This document shows positions 50,393-59,631 of a stretch of 64,000 nucleotides of DNA, piece by piece. The stretch comes from Caenibius tardaugens NBRC 16725 (lineage in GTDB: Bacteria; Pseudomonadota; Alphaproteobacteria; Sphingomonadales; Sphingomonadaceae). Both the position numbers and the translations under genes were made by a program. How positions within the stretch are numbered: position 1 is the first letter of the stretch; each line of letters opens with the position of its first letter. The notes beneath the pieces were generated by a model. That model searched no databases. It was not told the origin of the DNA and worked only from the letters and a program-made list of their open reading frames with translations. Location: assembly GCF_003860345.1 (NCBI RefSeq), contig NZ_CP034179.1:4200001-4264000 (forward strand), written 5' to 3'.

Positions 50393-52606
50393 CTATGGGG
50401 GTGTGGTCCGGGCCGGTTCCTCCGATGATCTGGCCGATCCCCCCCGCCACCATCCATGCTGTCCTTGCGTTTGCGCCACGGTCTCGACCCGGTGCCGGTC
50501 GAGATAGATCGCCATACCGCCGCTCTCGGCCAGCATGCCTTTGTCAGCCTTGATCCAGCGGGGCTGGCAATTGCGGGGCAGGTAACGATCCGCAACCACA
50601 ATATCCGCCTGCGCGCAGGCTCGGGCCAGCATGCGTACGTCCACCCGTGTGCGATTGCGGGCGGCCAGCAGCACATACGCCTGATGGCCACGCGTCACGA
50701 TCGCGGTACAGAACTCCGGACTGCACCGCGCCCCGGGCCATTGCGACAGGATCAGCGGATCGCCTTGCATGCCTGACAATTCGAGCAGGTTGTCCTTCGC
50801 ATAGCTGCTACGGCTGTCGCGCAACACAATCAGACGCTCCCGCTCCCCGACAATGCCGAGATGTCGGCCATCGCCGGAAATCAGGATATCGGGGGCGGAG
50901 GCGGTCAAAACCAGAACGCTTGCTACCGCCATAGGAAACAGACCGAGCAACCGCACACGGCCACGCCACAACGCCAGCCATAGCCCACCTGCCACGAACA
51001 GGGCAAAAGTTCCGACGGCCATGGCAGGCATGGCCGCCACCGCCCCCGGCTGGCTTGCCGTAAAATGAGCGATAAACAGCAAGAGTTCGAGTGATTTTCC
51101 TGCCAGCCACCAGACTGGCCCTCCCATACCCACAAGGTCGAGCACCAGCGCCAGAGCAATCAATGGCATGGTCGCAAATGTGGTAAGTGGAATGCCGATA
51201 ACGTTGGCAAACGCGCCATAAAGCCCTGCCCGGTGAAAGTGGAACAGCACGATAGGGGCAAGAGCCAGTTCGATTGCCAACCCCGTTAACAGGAGCATGA
51301 CGAAGCGTCGTCCGACCCAGACCACTCCATGCTCTTCCCGGGGGGCGAGAAACGCCTTGACCGGCTTGGCCATATGCAGCGCGACAATGGTGATAACAGC
51401 GGCAAAGCTCATCTGGAAACTGGGACCAATCAAGGCTTCGGGCCATAACAGCAGGACGCAGAACATGGCGACAGCCACCATCCGCAACGATAACGGTTCC
51501 CTGCCTAGCGCCAGAGCCATAAGAACGAGGATCGCACCGATGCAACTGCGCACCGTGGGCACGTCAGACCCGGTCAGCAACGTATAACCGATGCCAGCGA
51601 TCGCGCCGAACCCGGCCGCCACCAGAGGTAGCCGTACCCGGAGGGCAAACCACGGCCACAAGGCCAGGATTTTCAGGGTAAGGACGTATACCGCCCCGAT
51701 CACCGCACTGACATGCAGGCCGCTGATTGACAAAAGATGCGTCAGACCGGAATCGCGCATCGCCTGCTCATCCGCTTTGGCAATCGCGCCCCGATCACCG
51801 CTGGCCAATGCTGCGGCGATTGCCCCTGGCGAACCCTGTAACTGCTCGCGAATATGGGCAGCAAGCTGGCGTTGCACCCCGGGGAGCCCCAGATTCCCCT
51901 CGCCGGCTTCCACCACGGTAACCGGCCCCACCACGCTACCCGTCGCAGCCAGTCCCTTGAACCAGGCTGCGCGCGCAAAATCGTAGGCGCCCGGTAACAT
52001 CGGCGGCGAAGGCGGCATCAGCCGCGCTTTCACATGGATGAGCGCCCCTTCGACAATGCTGGGATCATCGTGTTCCTGCGGCAGGTTAAGCCGGACTTTA
52101 ACCGCCCTGTCGGTGCCAGGCTCTCTGGCCGCCAGCACAAGTCGAATCCGCCCTTCTCCCGGCTGCTCGTGCCGTTCGAGAACCCGGGCGTGCACGACAG
52201 CGGTGTCGGGGGCCGCCACCGCGTCTGTTCCCACTATGACCGAGCGCACCCAAACGGTCGTCAGGCCACCCGCAATCATGACGGGGACTGCCGCCATGGC
52301 GAGGAACACGTGCGGCCAACGCTCATTTTTGTGCCCAATTTGCCACGCACACATGCTGAAAAGTACGCACATCGTCAGCGCAGAAATCCAATATTCCGGT
52401 GCCGGAAGGAGGAACCACAGCGCGATTCCCACCGCAAAGGCGACGACCAGCCATGGACCACGATCCAATCCCGCATGAACGAGAAATGACTCTGCAGCGT
52501 CGGCAATACTGGACAACGGAAAGGTTTTTCGCCAAGGGCGCTGCACCGCAGCATTGTCCCCGGATTCATCGCCGGAAATCGGCACCAAAGGGACATGACC
52601 GGCCAT
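50393..52606 (-). CDS. comEC: ComEC/Rec2-family DNA-uptake channel protein
   Basis: About 737 residues from the ATG at 52606, chosen because the earlier frame start (52702) would run into gltX. The N-terminal DUF4131-like region with membrane helices is followed by the competence domain with THLLSISGLHVSAVIGAVY and TGSDVPTVRSCIGAILVLMA, and a series of membrane helices. The final ~130 residues look like a short, degraded version of the metallo-beta-lactamase-like domain, lacking the HxHxDH motif. ComEC passes single-stranded DNA across the inner membrane. It is divergent from gltX with only 30 bp between starts. Confidence 0.9.
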   Translation of the reverse strand: MAGHVPLVPISGDESGDNAAVQRPWRKTFPLSSIADAAESFLVHAGLDRGPWLVVAFAVGIALWFLLPAPEYWISALTMCVLFSMCAWQIGHKNERWPHVFLAMAAVPVMIAGGLTTVWVRSVIVGTDAVAAPDTAVVHARVLERHEQPGEGRIRLVLAAREPGTDRAVKVRLNLPQEHDDPSIVEGALIHVKARLMPPSPPMLPGAYDFARAAWFKGLAATGSVVGPVTVVEAGEGNLGLPGVQRQLAAHIREQLQGSPGAIAAALASGDRGAIAKADEQAMRDSGLTHLLSISGLHVSAVIGAVYVLTLKILALWPWFALRVRLPLVAAGFGAIAGIGYTLLTGSDVPTVRSCIGAILVLMALALGREPLSLRMVAVAMFCVLLLWPEALIGPSFQMSFAAVITIVALHMAKPVKAFLAPREEHGVVWVGRRFVMLLLTGLAIELALAPIVLFHFHRAGLYGAFANVIGIPLTTFATMPLIALALVLDLVGMGGPVWWLAGKSLELLLFIAHFTASQPGAVAAMPAMAVGTFALFVAGGLWLALWRGRVRLLGLFPMAVASVLVLTASAPDILISGDGRHLGIVGERERLIVLRDSRSSYAKDNLLELSGMQGDPLILSQWPGARCSPEFCTAIVTRGHQAYVLLAARNRTRVDVRMLARACAQADIVVADRYLPRNCQPRWIKADKGMLAESGGMAIYLDRHRVETVAQTQGQHGWWRGGSARSSEEPARTTPP

Positions 52607-52636
52607 CGAACACGATAGGAAAGGAAACCCGGGAAT

Positions 52637-54067
52637 ATGGCAAGCGCTAGCGACAAACCCGTCGTCACCCGCTTTGCCCCATCGCCAACGGGGTTCCTGC
52701 ACATCGGCGGTGCCCGCACCGCTCTTTTCAATTGGTTATTTGCGCGCCATCACGGTGGCAAGGCTCTGCTGCGGATTGAAGATACCGATCGCGCCCGATC
52801 GACCCAACCCGCGATCGACGCGATTATCGCCGGTCTCGACTGGATGGGACTCGACTGGGACGGAGAGACTGTCTTCCAGTCCGAACGCGAGGCCCGCCAT
52901 GCCGAAGTGGCCAACCAGTTGCTGGCGGCTGGCCATGCTTATCGTTGCTACGCCACGCCGGAAGAACTCGAAGAGATGCGCGCAGCCCAGCGTGCTGCCA
53001 AGCAGCCCTTGCGTTATGACGGGCGCTGGCGTGACCGTGCCCCTTCGGAAGCGCCGGCCGACGCCCCCTACGTCGTTCGCCTGAAAACGCCGCAAGACGG
53101 CGAAACCGTGATTCACGATGCGGTACAGGGCACGGTAACGGTCAAGAATTCCGAGATCGACGATTACATCCTGCTGCGTTCTGATGGCACGCCCACTTAT
53201 ATGTTGGCAGTTGTCGTCGACGACCACGACATGGGTGTCACGCATATCATTCGCGGTGACGACCATCTGAACAATGCCTTCCGCCAGTTGCCCATTATCC
53301 GGGCGATGCAGGCCATCGAAGGCGGTTGGGACGATCCGGTTTACGCCCATATTCCGCTGATCCACGGTTCGGAAGGCGCGAAACTTTCCAAGCGTCACGG
53401 CGCATTGGGGGTCGAAGCCTATCGTGATGAGATGGGCATCCTGCCAGAAGCGCTGTTCAACTACCTGCTGCGGCTTGGCTGGGGTTATGGTGACAAGGAA
53501 GTGGTCGCCCGCGACGAAGCGATTGCCCTGTTCGATCTGGGCGGCGTCGGCAAAAGCCCTGCCCGGTTCGACATCAAGAAGCTACAGAACCTCAACGGGC
53601 TCTATATCCGTGAAGCGGACGATGCCCGTCTTGCCGCGCTTGCGGCGGAACGTATCGGTCCGCAGGCTGATGTCGCCCTGCTGCAACAGGCCATGCCTGC
53701 GCTAAAAATGCGGGCCAAGGATATCAACGAACTGGCCGATGGCGCCGCATTCCTGTTCAAGAGCCGCCCGCTCGAGATGACGGAAAAAGCGGCGGCTTTG
53801 CTGGATGCCGATGCACGCGCGCTACTGTCGCAGGTTTCCGCGCGGTTCGGCAACGAAATTGACTGGACAAGCGAAGCCCTCGAAGCCAATCTGAAAACGA
53901 TGGCGGAAGAACTTGGGCTTGGCCTGGGCAAACTTGCGCAACCGCTTCGGGCGGCGCTTACAGGGCAAACAACCTCACCAGGCATATTCGATGTACTGGT
54001 GCTGCTTGGGAAAGAGGAAAGCCTGGCGCGGATTGACGCGCAGGCCCTTCCGGGCGGCGCGGGTTGA
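52637..54067 (+). CDS. gltX: Glutamyl-tRNA synthetase
   Basis: A 476-residue class I synthetase. The HIGH-type motif is [15 protein letters not shown] and the KMSKS-type motif KLSKRHG; between them [12 protein letters not shown] and [12 protein letters not shown] are family signatures. AGGAAAGGAAA precedes the ATG. Only this one gltX lies in the window; alphaproteobacteria often carry two, one being a misacylating form used with GatCAB, so its exact tRNA range is open. It is followed after 23 bp by gltA on the same strand. Confidence 0.97.
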   Translation: MASASDKPVVTRFAPSPTGFLHIGGARTALFNWLFARHHGGKALLRIEDTDRARSTQPAIDAIIAGLDWMGLDWDGETVFQSEREARHAEVANQLLAAGHAYRCYATPEELEEMRAAQRAAKQPLRYDGRWRDRAPSEAPADAPYVVRLKTPQDGETVIHDAVQGTVTVKNSEIDDYILLRSDGTPTYMLAVVVDDHDMGVTHIIRGDDHLNNAFRQLPIIRAMQAIEGGWDDPVYAHIPLIHGSEGAKLSKRHGALGVEAYRDEMGILPEALFNYLLRLGWGYGDKEVVARDEAIALFDLGGVGKSPARFDIKKLQNLNGLYIREADDARLAALAAERIGPQADVALLQQAMPALKMRAKDINELADGAAFLFKSRPLEMTEKAAALLDADARALLSQVSARFGNEIDWTSEALEANLKTMAEELGLGLGKLAQPLRAALTGQTTSPGIFDVLVLLGKEESLARIDAQALPGGAG

Positions 54068-54090
54068 GATATTGAATTGGAGGAAGTGAA

Positions 54091-55377
54091 TTGGCTGACA
54101 AGCAAGCAACCCTGACGGTCGACGGCAAGAGCTATGATTTTCCGGTGCTGGAAGGCAGCGTCGGGCCGGATGTTATCGACATTCGCAAGCTCTATGGCCA
54201 GTCTCACATGTTCACTTACGATCCGGGCTTCACATCGACCGGTTCGTGCGAAAGCTCGCTGACCTATATCGACGGTGAAGAAGGCGTTCTGCTCCACCGC
54301 GGTTATCCGATCGGGCAACTCGCCGAACATTCCAGCTTCATGGAAACGGCCTATTTGCTGCTGAACGGTGAACTGCCGAACCAGGGCGAACTGGACACGT
54401 TCACCCGCACCATTTCGCGCCACACCATGCTGCACGAACAGCTGGCCACGTTCTATCGTGGTTTCCGCCGCGATGCGCACCCGATGGCCATCATGTGCGG
54501 CGTGGTCGGCGCCCTTTCGGCGTTCTATCATGACAGCACGGATATTGCTGATCCGGAACACCGCAAGATCAGCTCGCACCGCCTGATCGCCAAGATGCCG
54601 ACGATTGCGGCAATGGCATACAAGTATTCGGTCGGTCAGCCGTTCGTCTATCCGGACAACACGCTCAGCTACACCGGCAACTTCCTGCGTATGACCTTCG
54701 GCGTACCCGCTGAAGAATACGAGGTGATCCCGGCGGTCGAAAAGGCGATGGACCGTATTTTCATCCTCCATGCCGACCACGAGCAGAACGCCTCGACATC
54801 GACGGTTCGCCTGGCGGGCTCGTCGGGCGCGAATCCCTTCGCCTGTATCGCAGCCGGCATTGCCTGCCTCTGGGGCCCTGCCCACGGTGGTGCGAACGAA
54901 GCCGCGCTCAACATGTTGCAGGAAATCGGCACACCGGATCGCATTCCGCACTTCATCGAACGTGCAAAGGACAAGAACGACCCATTCCGTCTGATGGGCT
55001 TCGGTCACCGCGTCTACAAGAACTACGATCCGCGTGCGACAGTGATGCAGAAAACCGTGCGCGAAGTGTTCGATGCCCTGAAGGTTACCGACCCGATCTT
55101 CGAAACCGCGCTGCGCCTCGAGGAACTGGCCCTTCACGACGATTACTTCGTCGAAAAGAAGCTGTTCCCGAACGTCGACTTCTACTCGGGCATCATTCTT
55201 TCCGCGATCGGTTTCCCGACCACGATGTTCACGGCGCTGTTCGCGCTGGCACGCACTGTGGGCTGGGTTGCCCAGTGGAACGAAATGATTTCCGATCCCG
55301 GCCAGAAGATCGGTCGCCCGCGTCAGCTCTACACCGGCCCGACGCAGCGCGATTACGTGCCAGTCGCCAAGCGCTGA
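54091..55377 (+). CDS. gltA: Citrate synthase (type II)
   Basis: A 428-residue hexameric type II citrate synthase, the entry step of the citric acid cycle. The catalytic region shows [14 protein letters not shown] and [14 protein letters not shown], with the early [13 protein letters not shown] and [19 protein letters not shown]. The start is TTG at 54091 ([12 protein letters not shown]), supported by GGAGGAAG just upstream; no better in-frame start exists. It is probably co-transcribed with gltX and ends in a strong terminator. Confidence 0.97.
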   Translation: MADKQATLTVDGKSYDFPVLEGSVGPDVIDIRKLYGQSHMFTYDPGFTSTGSCESSLTYIDGEEGVLLHRGYPIGQLAEHSSFMETAYLLLNGELPNQGELDTFTRTISRHTMLHEQLATFYRGFRRDAHPMAIMCGVVGALSAFYHDSTDIADPEHRKISSHRLIAKMPTIAAMAYKYSVGQPFVYPDNTLSYTGNFLRMTFGVPAEEYEVIPAVEKAMDRIFILHADHEQNASTSTVRLAGSSGANPFACIAAGIACLWGPAHGGANEAALNMLQEIGTPDRIPHFIERAKDKNDPFRLMGFGHRVYKNYDPRATVMQKTVREVFDALKVTDPIFETALRLEELALHDDYFVEKKLFPNVDFYSGIILSAIGFPTTMFTALFALARTVGWVAQWNEMISDPGQKIGRPRQLYTGPTQRDYVPVAKR

Positions 55378-55420
55378 TCGCGCATTCCGGCGGGCCTCGG
55401 TTCGCCAGTGAAAAGGATAA

Positions 55421-55446
55421 GCCCCTGCGTTGCGCGGGGGCTTTTT
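55421..55446 (+). terminator. Rho-independent terminator of gltA
   Basis: GCCCCTGCG (55421-55429), loop TTG and CGCGGGGGC (55433-55441) form a 9-bp stem with one T-G wobble, followed by TTTTT. It ends the gltX-gltA transcript. Confidence 0.92.
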
Positions 55447-55595
55447 CTTTATCAGGACAGGGTGTGGGGTCGCATTCAGACGACGACCGAACCACACGCT
55501 CGCTTTGTCCTATTGGGGGAACAAACGCAGATGGTGATCGGCCGCACACGCGGCACCGGTCAAAATCGGAAAACGTTGTCGTTTATGCGCGTGAG

Positions 55596-56402
55596 TCAGC
55601 CGTCAATATCGACGGGAAGTTCCAGAATAAAGCGAGCCCCTTGGCCCGGCTCGCTTTCCACTAACAATTCACCGTCCATCGCACGGGCCAGTCGACGCGA
55701 TATATACAAACCGAGGCCCGATCCGCCATCACCTGTTCGGCCAAGGCGTTCAAACTTTTCGAACACCTTGCTACGATGTTCTTTGGTCAACCCTGGCCCC
55801 TGATCAATCACGGATACCCGCGCGATTGCCCCCTCGCGCTCCACCCGCAACCAGATGACCGATCCATCAGGGCTATAGCGGATAGCATTTCCGATGAGAT
55901 TCAACAGCACCTGCAAAACCCGACGAAATTCGCCCACAGCGGGCAGGACTTCAATTTCCTGCGGCGCCTGCACAGTGATCGCCTTTTCCTGGGCACGAAC
56001 ACTCAGTATCCCCGCCGCACGGCGAGCGACATCCGCCAAATCAATCCGATCGGGCGCAGTGCTGAAATCATCGGCTTCGACCACTTCCAGATCGGCGAGA
56101 TCATCGACGAGTCCGAGGAGGTGTTTGCCAGCAGTAGCGATATCGGCAGCATAGCGACCATATTCCTCAGCCAATGGCCCGGCGAGCCGGGTGCGAATGG
56201 TTTCGGCATTGGCCACGATGCGGGATATGGGCTGCCGCAAAACAGGCGCGATGTCACGACCGACAACCGCATAGGGTGCGTGTGGCCGTCTGTCGGGGCT
56301 CGGGAGCATCGGGAAAAACAACGGTTCTCCGGCGACGAAATAAAGCTCGAAACCCTGACTGCCCGGTTCAGGTTCCCCAGAGGCAGTAAAGTCGCCCGCC
56401 AT
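55596..56402 (-). CDS. Histidine-kinase-like protein, C-terminal part (frameshifted gene)
   Basis: C-terminal half of a sensor-kinase-like protein. The ATPase domain is intact: N-box NLIGNAIRYSPDGS, G1 box VIDQGPGL and G2 box GSGLGLYISRRLARAMDG. The dimerisation helix reads DIAPVLRQPISRIVANAE; aligned on LRxPI, the position of the phosphorylated His in SHELRTPL is Pro (codon 56244-56246). This is therefore either a kinase-dead regulator of the DivL type or a protein with another role. The true gene most likely starts at 56974: one G added at or near the G3 run 56395-56397 joins the parts as RQWRGDFTASGEP. Confidence 0.75.
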   Translation of the reverse strand: MAGDFTASGEPEPGSQGFELYFVAGEPLFFPMLPSPDRRPHAPYAVVGRDIAPVLRQPISRIVANAETIRTRLAGPLAEEYGRYAADIATAGKHLLGLVDDLADLEVVEADDFSTAPDRIDLADVARRAAGILSVRAQEKAITVQAPQEIEVLPAVGEFRRVLQVLLNLIGNAIRYSPDGSVIWLRVEREGAIARVSVIDQGPGLTKEHRSKVFEKFERLGRTGDGGSGLGLYISRRLARAMDGELLVESEPGQGARFILELPVDIDG

Positions 56403-56974
56403 TGACGCGTAGACCCGTCAATCGACAACAAGGCGCCGTCGAGCAGACGCCAATGCAACGGCTGATGATGACCGTTGCCAGCGATCGTCACGAAATCGGT
56501 CCAGGGCCGCCCCTTCCCGCATTCGATCCGTTCGGTCAGGCTTTCCAAATCGGGCGCCGTACAATGCCATACGAGCACACGTTGCAGTGGATCGAGCCGC
56601 GCGCTGAATTCCGCAATCTGGCGATCGATGACAGCCCGGCGCCCGGCCATATCAGCCAGGTTATCGCCTTTCACGGCATGCGATTTCCAGTTGGAAACCA
56701 GAATGTCGCAGCCATCGGCCGTGTCGCGGTACGGCGTCACTTCCACCCACGCAGAAACATGCTCTTCGCCGTCCTGCACATGTATTGTTTGCGACAGTTT
56801 CCTGCCATCCCTGCGGCTCTTGCGGACCAGTTCAAGCAAAGGTGCGATGGCGATGGTTCCGGGCATGTCGCCGCCACACCGCAACTGCAATCGCGCAATC
56901 GGCTCACTAGCATCGATCAGGCAATCCTCCCTATCGCTGCGGGCGTGCGCGACAAAGGTGCTGGCGTCGGCCAT
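56003..56974 (-). CDS. Histidine-kinase-like protein, N-terminal part (frameshifted gene)
   Basis: N-terminal part of the kinase-like gene, from the ATG at 56974, which lies four bases after the previous stop. Homology in this frame holds only to about 56396; downstream residues up to 56003 are out of frame. The region is soluble, without membrane helices, and contains two PAS-like segments (about residues 10-105 and 130-190), e.g. LLELVRKSRRDGRKLSQTIH and LHWRLLDGALLSIDGSTRQW. The whole protein would be ~459 residues and cytoplasmic. Confidence 0.6.
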   Translation of the reverse strand: MADASTFVAHARSDREDCLIDASEPIARLQLRCGGDMPGTIAIAPLLELVRKSRRDGRKLSQTIHVQDGEEHVSAWVEVTPYRDTADGCDILVSNWKSHAVKGDNLADMAGRRAVIDRQIAEFSARLDPLQRVLVWHCTAPDLESLTERIECGKGRPWTDFVTIAGNGHHQPLHWRLLDGALLSIDGSTRQWRATLLPLGNLNRAVRVSSFISSPENRCFSRCSRAPTDGHTHPMRLSVVTSRLFCGSPYPASWPMPKPFAPGSPGHWLRNMVAMLPISLLLANTSSDSSMISPIWKWSKPMISALRPIGLIWRMSLAVRRGY

Positions 56975-56978
56975 GGCC

Positions 56979-57941
56979 TCACCCACCTTCCATCACATCG
57001 GCAAAGGTCTCCTCCAGAACACCCCATGCATCATCTACGCCGAGGCTTTGAAAACAGTCTGGCAGGGCGACGTCCGGAGACAACCAGGCCAGCACGTCTG
57101 CGATGGCGCCGGGTTCCAGACCGGCTGCCCGCAGCGACAGGATAAAGCGCACTGCGTGCCTTTCGTTGGCGGCCAAAACCAACGCGGAACGATCTTGCCG
57201 GGTTACGCCGGCAAGCGCAGTGAAAAACAGCGAGACACCAGCCATAGGCAAAACGAGCGCCACGGATGCATTATCCAACTGTGCCAATTGCCGCACCAGC
57301 AAGGCCAGACGCGAGCGCCCGGAATCACGGTTAGAGCGCAAATGTTCCGCAATTTCATGGAAACTATCCGGATCGTCTTCCGAATGCGCCCGAAGGATCT
57401 GCAATGCACGGTCGAACAGGCCCGGAGGAAGTTCATCGAGCGGCAATTCCATCCGCCGCGTCTGCTGGTGGAATTGCGTCTGGGCAGCGACAAGTTGCAT
57501 GACATTGCCAGCGGCGTCGTGATCGCCGGAGCCAGCCTGCGCCTGAAGCAACGGAGACAATGCAGGGTCTACCGCGTGACATTCCTGCAATTCCATTGAA
57601 AGGTGAAATTCCAGTGCCATTGCATGGACATGATCCAGCAACACATTGTCTGCAATAAGATTTTTAATCAGCTTTTGGGTTTGTTCGCTGCCCCACGCGA
57701 ATGGTTTGCGCGCGTGTCCGAATCTTGTCGAGGCCTGCAACAATTGGCGTGCGAGATCGTTGATCATACCCCGCGTGCGCGCGACGATTTCATCCGTGAA
57801 AAGCACACGATTTTCATTATCGAGCAAAAGCCGCAGCACGGTGCTGGCAGACGAAATCGCTGCATCGCCGCGCATCAAAGCGTCGTGCAGAGCGTCTTCT
57901 ATCGTCTTGTCATCCCGCAGGGGCACGCCGGCTTCCATCAT
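56979..57941 (-). CDS. Unknown helical protein upstream of the kinase-like gene
   Basis: A 320-residue protein with no recognised domain. It is predicted almost entirely helical, without signal peptide or membrane segments. Landmarks are STVLRLLLDNENRVLFTDEI, LIKNLIADNVLLDHVHAMAL and ASVALVLPMAGVSLFFTALA, reminiscent of repeat-type helical scaffolds such as DUF2336 proteins, but this is not secure. Its stop lies four bases before the kinase-like ATG, so they are co-translated and probably function together. GGAAGG directly precedes the two adjacent ATGs, so the first or second codon could be the start. Confidence 0.6.
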   Translation of the reverse strand: MMEAGVPLRDDKTIEDALHDALMRGDAAISSASTVLRLLLDNENRVLFTDEIVARTRGMINDLARQLLQASTRFGHARKPFAWGSEQTQKLIKNLIADNVLLDHVHAMALEFHLSMELQECHAVDPALSPLLQAQAGSGDHDAAGNVMQLVAAQTQFHQQTRRMELPLDELPPGLFDRALQILRAHSEDDPDSFHEIAEHLRSNRDSGRSRLALLVRQLAQLDNASVALVLPMAGVSLFFTALAGVTRQDRSALVLAANERHAVRFILSLRAAGLEPGAIADVLAWLSPDVALPDCFQSLGVDDAWGVLEETFADVMEGG

Positions 57942-57966
57942 CCTTCCGCCATTACCGTGCCTTTGG

Positions 57967-59175
57967 TTAAATCTGCGTTATCCTAAGCCCAAGTCTCATG
58001 AACAGGATACCACAGCCGATCAGTATCAAAATGAGACATTGAACGGTCGATTCCAGCACACCTGCCTGCATTGCAAGTGCCAGAAGCCCGGCAACAACGA
58101 CACGATCGCCCAAAATGGCGCCCCAGCGCCGTGTGGCCACGCCGGGGATTAGCCAAACAAGCCCCAACAGCGCGAGCGGCTCGAAGAATTGCACTGGCAT
58201 CCTGCTGAAGCTTTCATCGATACCCATGGCCACCAGCATAACCAGCGCCAGATCGGCAATGGCAGCCCATGCCCGTGCCGATCCAGTGAAAAGCCTGTCA
58301 GAAGCGTTGCCCGCCCTTTCCCCATGTTCGAGTGAGCGCGCGGCATCATAAGCCAGCCATGCCCCCCCTAAAAGCGCGAAACCTGCCCCTACCATGCCAT
58401 TCCAGCCAAGCGCGACAGCACCGATCAGGAGCAGGGCTGCAGCCAGAAGCAGATAACCCGGACGCACCCCGCGATTAAGCCAGGCAACGCCGAAACGTGC
58501 GGTAAGCCCACAAGCCATCCAGCGTCCAGGCGAGAAGATATCCGCCCCGCTGGCATGGCGGCGAAACCAGCCTGGTTCCAGAGCATGGGCATCGTCCAAA
58601 CCGCCGAGCATGGCCCAGCGTCCTTCGTTAAGGACGGCATCGGGGAGCGGTAGTTCAGGCACCTTGCTCTGCAAGGCAATACGCAGCAATGCCGCGATGC
58701 CATCGCAGTCGCGGGGTAATTCATTCAACCGGTCAACCAGTTTGCCCGGCATGGCCAGCGCGCCCGCCCAGGCATAGTTCAGATCGATCCGTTCAAATCC
58801 CGCAGGAATCCCCGTTTCCGCAGGGAGAACCAGAACGCCGTTGCCCTTGGCCAGAATCTCCCGCGCTTCATCCGCCAACGGCAGGACGCCATCACCGAGG
58901 ATAATCAGTTCATCGGATGCATGCACCAGTCCACACAGCGCACGCGGCACGGAAATCACATGAAACTTTGCACCGGCCCCTTCCACCTGATGCTGGAGCG
59001 CAATCAGGCCCGGCCCGAGATTGTCCGCAAGGCAGATCACGCGCTCGCACCCCAGGGCCAACACGACGTCAATCTGGCGTCGTGCCACCGTCTTCCCCGC
59101 GAAAGGAATGAAGGCCCTGTAACCCTGCCCGGGTTCCCCGGCGCTATCGAGCATGGAAAGAAGGGCGACGCGCAC
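57967..59175 (-). CDS. Nucleotidyltransferase-like N-terminus fused to a membrane domain
   Basis: A 402-residue protein from the GTG at 59175 (AGGGAG eight bases upstream). Residues 1-190 resemble a sugar-nucleotide-transferase fold: the opening MRVALLSMLDSAGE, the FAGKTVARRQIDVVLALGCE segment, SDELIILGDGVLPLADEA, and AGFERIDLNYAWAGALAMPG. The canonical GxGTRxxP loop is missing, so activity is doubtful. Residues ~235-402 contain about five membrane helices (LLLAAALLLIGAVALGW, FEPLALLGLVWLIPGVA, LILILIGCGILFMRLGL). The pathway is unknown. It lies between the unknown helical gene and the Hpt-like gene on the same strand. Confidence 0.6.
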   Translation of the reverse strand: MRVALLSMLDSAGEPGQGYRAFIPFAGKTVARRQIDVVLALGCERVICLADNLGPGLIALQHQVEGAGAKFHVISVPRALCGLVHASDELIILGDGVLPLADEAREILAKGNGVLVLPAETGIPAGFERIDLNYAWAGALAMPGKLVDRLNELPRDCDGIAALLRIALQSKVPELPLPDAVLNEGRWAMLGGLDDAHALEPGWFRRHASGADIFSPGRWMACGLTARFGVAWLNRGVRPGYLLLAAALLLIGAVALGWNGMVGAGFALLGGAWLAYDAARSLEHGERAGNASDRLFTGSARAWAAIADLALVMLVAMGIDESFSRMPVQFFEPLALLGLVWLIPGVATRRWGAILGDRVVVAGLLALAMQAGVLESTVQCLILILIGCGILFMRLGLRITQI

Positions 59176-59255
59176 CCGGCAAGCTCCCTGAATTCGGCTG
59201 AAACCGGGCCCTCTCTAGGCTGCGCTTCGCCTTGTGCCAAGCGGGGAGACGGCCT

Positions 59256-59564
59256 TCACGCCAATCCGGCGGAGAATTCTTCCAACGCCGCCCGGAACTT
59301 GCGAATAATCGCCGGATCGCCGGGCACAGTCACCAACGCATCTTCAGCCAGAGAGATCAGGGACTGCACCTGAAAGCTGGCGGCAAGCCCCTTGATCCGC
59401 ATCGCCGCAACTTCCCAGTTCCCGTCACAGCGCGCGCGGCTCAACAAATCGACATGATGCGCCAGACTGCTACCGAAGGCTTCACGCAGTTCGCGCAGCA
59501 AGCATGCATCATCACCCGCGGCAGCGGCGAGCGTGGCGTCAAGGGCGCTATTTTCGAAGGCCAT
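59256..59564 (-). CDS. Hpt-like four-helix protein lacking the usual histidine
   Basis: A 102-residue protein from the ATG at 59564; the frame is open upstream to 60137, but only as the shadow of the opposite gene. The pattern is that of a histidine phosphotransfer domain: LLRELREAFGSSLAHHVDLL, then EVAAMRIKGLAASFQVQSLI, LAEDAL and a final helix. In the normal AHxLKG motif the first position is His; here it reads AMRIKG, so the phospho-acceptor appears replaced by Met. It may be a non-catalytic docking domain. Its strand matches that of the kinase-like operon. Confidence 0.6.
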   Translation of the reverse strand: MAFENSALDATLAAAAGDDACLLRELREAFGSSLAHHVDLLSRARCDGNWEVAAMRIKGLAASFQVQSLISLAEDALVTVPGDPAIIRKFRAALEEFSAGLA

Positions 59565-59631
59565 GACGCATCTTGTCGCAATATAATTAAGACGGGGTTT
59601 ATCAAGTGCCCAAGCATGATATGTTGCGAAA

